Assembly: GCA_038501625.1 (NCBI GenBank)
Contig: JAZAYU010000010.1
Coordinates: 8,887,380 to 8,951,379 of the forward strand
Origin: Corbicula japonica
Taxonomy: Eukaryota; Mollusca; Bivalvia; Venerida; Cyrenidae
Length of the DNA: 64,000 nt
Direction of reading: 5' to 3'
Shown: positions 49,701 to 58,700 of the stretch, piece by piece
Position numbering within the stretch: position 1 is the stretch's first letter
Layout of the letters: the number at the start of each line of letters is the position of its first letter
Position numbers and translations under genes: made by a program
Notes under the pieces: model-generated
Told to the model about the DNA's origin: nothing
Seen by the model: the letters and a program-made list of their open reading frames with translations, nothing else
The model's database searches: none

Positions 49701-52700
49701 AAAATACTTATTAAACTTTTTATCAGACTAGTGGCTAGTGTAATCTGAATATAGCACAAAGTATAAATGAGGCAATAAACCACTTAACACCTTGCGGTTA
49801 AAATTTGACAGTGATTGATAACCAACCTAAAATCAGGTTGGTACTCAAACGCTTTAGCTCTGGCCCCAGTATCACAAACATAAGAAGTGAGTTCAAATTA
49901 ATACTCAAACTATGAGTTCAACTCAACTGAGTTGATTGACTTAAGTGGTGTTCACGAAAATATTGATACTGGGGCTAGGTGATGAAGTTCAGAGAGGGAT
50001 GTAGACTAGCTAAACAAACCTTTTCCTCCATAGACACATTTTTTATTGTGTGGGCGAACAGATTGGATCCAGATCAGCCAGCACATCCATGCCGTCTAAT
50101 CAGGATCTAAACTGTTTGCTTTTTGATTTGTTAGTTTATTTCTGACCAAAATGTGCCGGCTGATTTGGATCTTCACTTTTCGCACATACATTTAAATGCA
50201 TATATATGGAGGAAAGCGTTAAGATTAAAAGTTGGAAATTGAAGAAAACTAAATATTTCATCGCCTGGAATTGAGGCTAGAAAACTACCTATATGGTAAA
50301 TATTTGGAATGTAAGAAGTGAATTCAAACAAATTTTTCTACCCTCTTCTTATTACAGACAAAATAGACACATGATGGGTATGAAGGGTTTCATTTATTGT
50401 TACTATTATTTGTTTATTTTGTTTAACCCTTACCCTAACAGTACAACTTTAATCATATGGGCAACCAGTGTAGATCCAGATCAGCCTGCAGTCAACCTGG
50501 ATCTTTATTATTGACTTCTTGGTCAGAAATAATCAGACAAATCTAAACGTGAACAGCATAAATCCTGATGAGACTGCCTTAGTTTAACCCTTTCCTGTAT
50601 AGATACGCATTTTTACGCATGTGCGACCAGTGTAGATCCAGATCACCCGGCACATCCGTGCCGTCTGATCAGGATCTGCACTGGTCTCATTTTGTTCAGA
50701 AATAACCTAATGAATCAAGACTGTTAGCCCTAGCAATAAGGTGTGTCTGTACAGGAAAGGGTTAAAAAACAATGCCTTAATTTATTGAAATACAGCCATT
50801 TATAAGTGTATGCCTCACAGTCAATGTAAGGTGTAAAATATAGGCTGTTGTTAATTAAAACAACTGTCTGACAGAAAGAGGAAAATGTCTCCAATATTGA
50901 AAAATCAGTAATTACCATTATTGTTAAAACAGAAATCATTGTTATTTTCCAATGGATAATTAACATTATTTGTTTGGCCAAATTTTCCTTAATTAATATT
51001 ATTTATTTACAAATAAATATGACTGCCTTGATTTATTTTAACACAGTTTTAATGTAATTATGTCTCTGCACCTACTGATAGAGACAAATTGTTTTTGACC
51101 TGTCCGTCTGTCTGTCTGTAAGCAAAAGACTGTAGTATCATTTAATTTCGCGGTGATGAATTTTTGAGGAAAAACCGCAAATAAATAATTCGTGGGGCAT
51201 GTATTTGCACGATTGTATATGGTTTGTTTATATGATTATGTTTTATAACGGTGTGTTTAATTTGATTGATATGTTTTATTATCTCTTAATACGACATAAG
51301 CGTCCTCAATCAACGAGAACATAGCATATTCCATTTAGACTCACTGTTAAAATTTGAAAGGGCTAAAGTTTCGCTCAAATGGCATAGCTCAAAATTCGCA
51401 AAAAATTAAATCAGCATGAAATAAAATGATACCACAGTAGAGAATATTAACAATAATTTATTCATACAGTATTTCCATTCCTATAATTTTCTCTTACATG
51501 GATTAAAAAAACAACAGAAAACAAAATGGTAGCCACATACATAAAAATCCATTAGCATTTCCGTCAATCTGACCTTTTGTCTGTCTGTCACATTTTGCTT
51601 TCTGCTCAATAACAAGAGTTTTATATAAGAGGATTCTATAAAATAAATCTTACACGATTACTCCCCCTGAATACTCGCTACGTCCGCCATTACACCACTG
51701 CAGATCTGAGAAAACATTTCTTCAATAATATGCCTAGTTACAATTAATCCTTTATCAATATATTCATTAAAATGATTGAAGGATCAGCTAAGTGTTGCTG
51801 AATTAATAGACACAGGAGAGTTAGTAATAAGAAATTTAAAATCACTAATTTTTTTTACAGACTGAACGTTATTTGTCTTTAAAATAAACCGAAAATATAG
51901 CTATTAAGTAAACCATGTTTTAGTTCTTTTTTAAAAAAAAAAGGTAATGTTAATACTGGATTTCGGGCATTTTTCTGCATATATTAAACGGGGACAAGTG
52001 TATGTGATAAATAAAATATTAACTTGTTAAAAATTATGCTGATTCAGCGGTAATTATTATGCTTTCAAACAAACAACAACAACAGACTTTATTGTAAAGT
52101 AACAACAGACAAGTAAAATATAACAGCATATTCTACAATTTTCTGAATAGAGAAATGCGAACAGTTTTTTTTCCAAATGCAGCATACACAACTTTCTGTT
52201 GGAATAGAGTAAAGAGTGAATGCAAACATGAAACCTCATAATTATGTAGTTTTACGCTCATAATTATAAATAACAACAACAACAAAACAGTGATCAAAAG
52301 ATCATTTTGTGCTGTTTTTTTTGCGCAAAATTAACTGTTTTCTGGCAATTTTTCTCCGATTATTTCAGAAGATAGAAAATACGTGTTTTTACATAAATTT
52401 AAATTAAATATAACGGCAGTTTCTCGGCTTTGTCAAAAGTAAACAAATTCATACGCAAATTAATGAAATAATTAAACTTCCACATGAATCCTCATTACAA
52501 AAATATAATATTCAGCAAGATAACTTAGATAAAGAAAAGCAAACAATGCAAATTATAGTTTTCAGAGAAATTTATTTGATTCTGTCTATCAGCGGGGATT
52601 TTTTTGAGAATCAAGCTATGTTGATACGATATATCAAAATACAGAGATTATAAAACATAATTAAATACTCACATTTAAAACAATTTTCTACCGTTTTTGG

Positions 52701-55700
52701 TAAATAAATATATCGAGAGCTGAGTGCAATACTGTTCTATTCTATTTAGAAATATGAAGTAGATAGAATAATTTTGCACTCAGCCCTCAATATATCATAC
52801 TGCCTCTATCATCGGAAGATGAAAATCTATCATAAATCATACATAATTAGTTCTGTTACATATAATATATTTATATAATGAATATTTGTAATTGGAATTT
52901 CTTAAATTTCACACTTTAACATATTTTCTGTCAAAATTATAAGAATATAGGTTGCCGTTATCATTGCATGGTTTTCGGCAGATATAAATTAAATATTCGT
53001 ACGTTGTCGCTATCGTTCATAATTACAATAGAGATAAATTAGCCTAATTATTTGATAAAAAACAACAACAATTTGTTATTAAATATCAAAAATATAATAT
53101 AATATAATAACAAGTTATAACAGCATTATTTATATATGTAGTTTGAGCTTTTCAGAGTTTAGATACAAAACTACATAGCGTTTTCTAGATAAGACTTTCT
53201 AGGAAATCTGCAGTGGTGTAATGGCGGACAGATCACCTGACCAACAAGATGGCGGCGGTCTAATTATTAGAAATAGAATTGTCTATAACACAGAGTATTT
53301 AAACTTCACAGGATGATTTGACTCTGTGAGGTGATGACCTCATATTTCAGGGGTCATTGGGTCAAAGTTCAAGGTCACATATCCAAACATACCCCATTGT
53401 TGATATTTCACCTAATATTATGCAGTGGTGTAGAAAAGTAATTTCTGATTTTGTTTTTTATACTTATTTTCAGACATTTTTGTGTGGTACATACCCCAGT
53501 ATAGAGCAGAGACCTGGATCAATGGGTAAGCCTGCTCCTGGAGTTGAAATTCAGGTAAATATTTTAACCCTAAATGGGCGAAATTAATGTAATAATTAAT
53601 GGCATGGACTAGACTTTCTATTAATATGATACAGTCCATTGTTCATCAAGGTGTTTAACAGAAATGCATCAACTGAAGAGTGGGTTAGATATGAAGATGA
53701 GATTTAGGTACCTATCCATCTCCCCTCCTCTCCCCCATCTCCAAAAAATGTTTCTTTGTTCCTTTTTTTTTTATTTTACTCGCACCAATAAATTATTTTG
53801 ATGGAGGGTATGAAGAAGGATCAGATCAAACTCTTAACTCTCTCTCCTCACTTGTAATGATGTCCCGTTATAAATATTCTTTGATACATCTGCTTGCTTT
53901 ATTCCAACTCTCCTGATAGTCAATCATGCTGTTGTTTATGACTGATTCTTGTGTTTTAATCTCAGAGGTCAGGGATTTCAATAGCTTTTGAAAACCAGGG
54001 GTCATCTGACACCTATTGAGAATTTTTAAGGGGTCATAATCTGATCTTCACGAGTCATATCTTGTATTCATTGAGCTTTACTGGTTACAAAAGTGCTTTA
54101 ACTTCATTATAATAATAATATTTTCAAGGGTCAAATAAGTATTTACTTGATGTTTAAAATCTTTATTCTTTTAGAATTTGACCTCATTTCCTAAATTCTC
54201 CTGCATCAAAATGACTCCAAGCTCAAAATCAGGAGGGTCAAATTGTGGAAAAATTCAAATTTGCTTGCATCAAAATGCAAGAATCTGCATCTATTGGCAT
54301 CACTGAGAGGTATTTGGTATATTTTGCAGGTTGTGGACGACCATGGCCAAGTTGTTCCTAGAGGTACAGAGGGAAATATAGGAATTCTCTGTAAACCAGA
54401 GAAGCCCATTGGTCTGTTTTCAAGATACATTGTAGGTTTCAGATTTGTTTATCATCAGATAACCCCTTAGGAATGTGCCTGTTATCCATGGATGAAAAGA
54501 GTAGATCAAGATCAATTAGGATATTCCTGCCATCAGTGCCCAAGGTTATAAAAATGAGCATGGAAACCAGTCTCAAATCTCAAGCATCTGATTGGCTGAA
54601 ATGGCGACTGGTTGCTGAAATGGCAACCAGTCGCCATTTCAGCCAATCAGATACTTGAAATTTGGGACTGGTTTCCATGCTCAGCTTTATAACCTTGGGC
54701 ACTGATGCTTGAGATTTGAGACAGGTCTCCATTCTCAGTTTTATAACCTTGGGTCATGGTGGCCATTTCCTTATAAGTGACTGGAGCTCTGACAAAATAA
54801 TAAAACAATGATTACAAGCATCAAATTTCAATAGAGGTTAAATGAAACTAATTAAATCAAGTTAATAACATAATAAGGTCAGATGATCGGTTAGAGTTTC
54901 TTATCATCCTTTGAAAACACAGAATTTTGCAAAAAAAAGTTGGTGTTGTTTGAATACTTCAAAAAGGATAAAAAGAGCCTTGTTAAAAACAACAATAATA
55001 GTTTGGATTTGAACATGCAAGCAGAAACAATGAGATGGCTTTCTGTTTGATGTTCCAGATTAAAGCATTGCAAGCAACAACAATATTTAGTTTCACTAAA
55101 AGACTCGCGATGATTTAATATTTCCACAGGCGTTCAAAGTTTCATCAATTAGCGCTTACTTTCACTTTTTCGGTAAAGCGTCATATGCAATATCTTCAAT
55201 ATTACTTATAAAAGTATAATGAATGTGAAAGTAGAACTAAAGTAGATCAAAATTTTAAACGCCTGTGATATTTTAGTGAACTCAAAAAAATTTTTAAGTA
55301 AAATTTAACCCTTTCCTCCATAGATACACCTTTATTGCCAGGGCGAACAGTTTAGATCCAGATAAGCCAACACATCCATGCCATCTGATCAGGATCTAAA
55401 CTGTTCGCATTTTGATTTATTAGGTTATTTCTGACCAAAATGCAACCAGTGCAGATCCTAATCAGACGGCACAGATGTGCCAGCTGATCTGGATCTACAC
55501 TGATCGCATATGCGTAAATATGCATATCTATGGAGGAAAGGGTTAATGCTGATTAAGTTCGTACACAAATAAACCTTTTAACTCCAAAAGTATAACTGAT
55601 ATACATGTACCATGTGTGACAGGTGTAGGTCCTAATTAGATCTGCATTGAGCACACACAGGATATACATGCAAGTCAAATCCATGGTGTAAAGTGTAAAT

Positions 55701-58700
55701 AAACATGTTTATTGTCCAACTGCATTGAATTAGCATTGAGAGCATTGAAATGATATTTTTTACTGCAATAACCATGTAAAAAATTCTGTAAAACACTTAC
55801 AAATAAAGAATTGACTGGTACAGATTGATAAAAAAAAGCTTTGCCGAAGATTATAAAACTAAATCTGGATACCAGTCTCTAATCTCGAGCATCTGATTGG
55901 CTGAAATGACAACCAGTCTCTATTTCAGCTAATCAGATGCTCGAGATTTGAGACTAGTCTACAGTCTCAGTTTTATGATCTTGGGCTCTGATTCCATTAC
56001 ATTAATTCAGAGGGTAAAAGGTTAAATAAGTACACCCTAGAGTTGTTGTTTTATGATGTTAATTGTTAATGAATAGAGTTTTTAAAAAAGTTCACCTTTG
56101 TTTTAGATTGTTGTTGTTGTTATTTTAGGACGATGACGAGAGAATGCGCAGTGTGTTTGTTGGGGATTATTACCTTACTGGAGACCGTGCAATAATGGAC
56201 GAGGATAACTACGTTTGGTTTGTTGGCCGTGCTGATGATGTCATCATTACCTCTGGGTAAATCCGATATTGTTGTTAGTTCAGAAAAAACATACTTAAGC
56301 CTTTCCTCTATAGACAAACCCGGGTCGAATGGAACCCCTGAATTTATATGAAATGAAGTTCAAGGTCAGCGTCACCAAACATAAAAAACATAGAAAAAAT
56401 ATTTTCCATTTAAGAAGCAGACATTTTGCACATATTGTTCAAAGTTTTTTGCTGCAAACAAGTGTATTGGCATGTTTTGCACTCATTAATGTTTCTAGAC
56501 TGGATCATTTGCCATATGCGAGTGACATTGTCTGGTTAATGATAAAAAGAACTCTGGTATTATTCAACTTTTAAATTTTGACGCACAACATTTTAATGTT
56601 TGGAACCAGTATAGACCCAGGTCCAGGGATTGGCCTAGGCTGTGAGAAAATGGGAGACATTTTTCTAATTTAGGGAGATGTTTTGGAAGTTTTCAGATTT
56701 CTGTTAGGAACATATTAGGAACAACTTCTCCCTTGGCACAGTAAAGGGAAAAGTTTCAGATATTTGGGAGACTATTTCTCCCAAGTCCCGAGCTAAGCCA
56801 TTCCCTGATATCGCTGTGTATGATGGTAATCCTGATCCATGCAGGCTGTGTCCAAGGTTATAAAACTGAGCATGGAAACCAGTCTCAAATCACAAGCATC
56901 TGATTGGCTGAAATGGCGACTGGTCGCCATTTCAGCCAATCAGATTCTTGAGATTTGAGACTGGTTTCCATGCTCAGTTTTATAACCTTGAGCACTGATC
57001 TGGGTCTAAACTGGTGCAAATGTTGTACTTTGCATTTAAAAGCTTTGCCCTTTACTCCATATATGGATTTTATCAAATGTGGGATCATAGATCCTGATCA
57101 GCCAGCACGTCTGTGTTCTACACTGGTTGCCTATTGGTTGGAAATAACCCAATAAATCTAAAAGTGAACAGTGTAGATCCAGATCAGACAGCACATCTGT
57201 GTTCTACACTGGTTGCCTATTGGTTGGAAATAACCCAATAAATCTAAAAGTGAACAGTGTAGATCCAGATCAGACAGCACATCTGTGTTCTACACTGGTT
57301 GCCTATTGGTTGGAAATAACCCAATAAATCTAAAAGTGAACAGTGAAGATCCAGATCAGACAACACATCTGTGTTCTACACTGGTTGCCTATTGGTTGGA
57401 AATAACCCAATAAATCTAGAAGTGAACAGTGTAGATCCAGATCAGCCAGCACATCTGTGTTCTACACTGGTTGCCTATTGGTTGGAAATAACCCAATAAA
57501 TCTAAAAGTGAACAGTGTAGATCCAGATCAGACAGCACATCTGTGTTCTACACTGGTTGCCTATTGGTTGGAAATAACCCAATAAATCTAAAAGTGAACA
57601 GTGTAGATCCAGATCAGACAGCACATCTATGCCATCTGATCTGGATCTACACTATTTGCCATATACAATGGAGTGAAGGGATTACACAAATGCAACATGA
57701 ATTTATTCTAATATTTAATTAACTCACAGGTACAGAATAGGACCCTTTGAAGTGGAGAGTGCTTTAATAGAACATCCAGCAGTCCTAGAATCGGCAGTTG
57801 TCAGCAGCCCTGATACAGCCAGAGGCGAGGTTTGAAACTCAAAATTACTGTTTCTTGACCATAAGACAGATAATTCTGCCAATTCATTTTTATTTGTAGA
57901 TTACTAACTGTGTAGATTTTGTGCATCAGTTCATTCACCAATTAAAAAGTTTTAGAAATATAGATTTGTACATAAATAATGTTTTAGAAAATTAAAATCC
58001 ATAAATTTAAGATTTCTGAAAAATTTGGATTTTTTTCTAAAAGAAAATCATCAAATTCTTTACCCATAACTTAAAATGAATATATGGAATGTGATATCTT
58101 ACTTTATGTTAGTATAAATAATTATTGTTACTGCTTTGTTAGGTTGTGAAAGCCTTTGTCACTCTGACTGAAGGATATAAAGACACAGACAGGGACCAGC
58201 TAGTGAAGGAATTACAGGATCACACCAAGCGGATTACTGCTCCTTACAAATATCCTAGAAAGGTAACAACAGATCTGAAGGTCATGTGATCATGTTGTAG
58301 GCCTAATATCAAAACCTCGTGTAGACAAAATTTGACTTTTGACAACGTGGGAATACAGATAAAGAAGCGCGAAATTCGTCAAAATCTTATGCCATTGGGA
58401 AAGGTTCAAGTTAGTTATGTGTTGAAATAACATATTCTGATTGGTGGCTATTTCATAAATTCAGAACTTTGTACGAGGTTTTGATATTAGGCCGACGATT
58501 AGCAAAACGTTGGCAGTCAAGCATGGACAACTCTTTAGCTAACCTGGTACCAAGGTTATAAAACTTGAGTTTGAACTTGGTGCTTAAAACACAAATTTTT
58601 TTCTTTCTTTACATGAAAAAGAAACTTAGGTTGTTAATCCTTTCCTCCATAGACACGTGGCCGAACAGTAGATCCAGATCAGCCGGCACATCCGTGCCGT

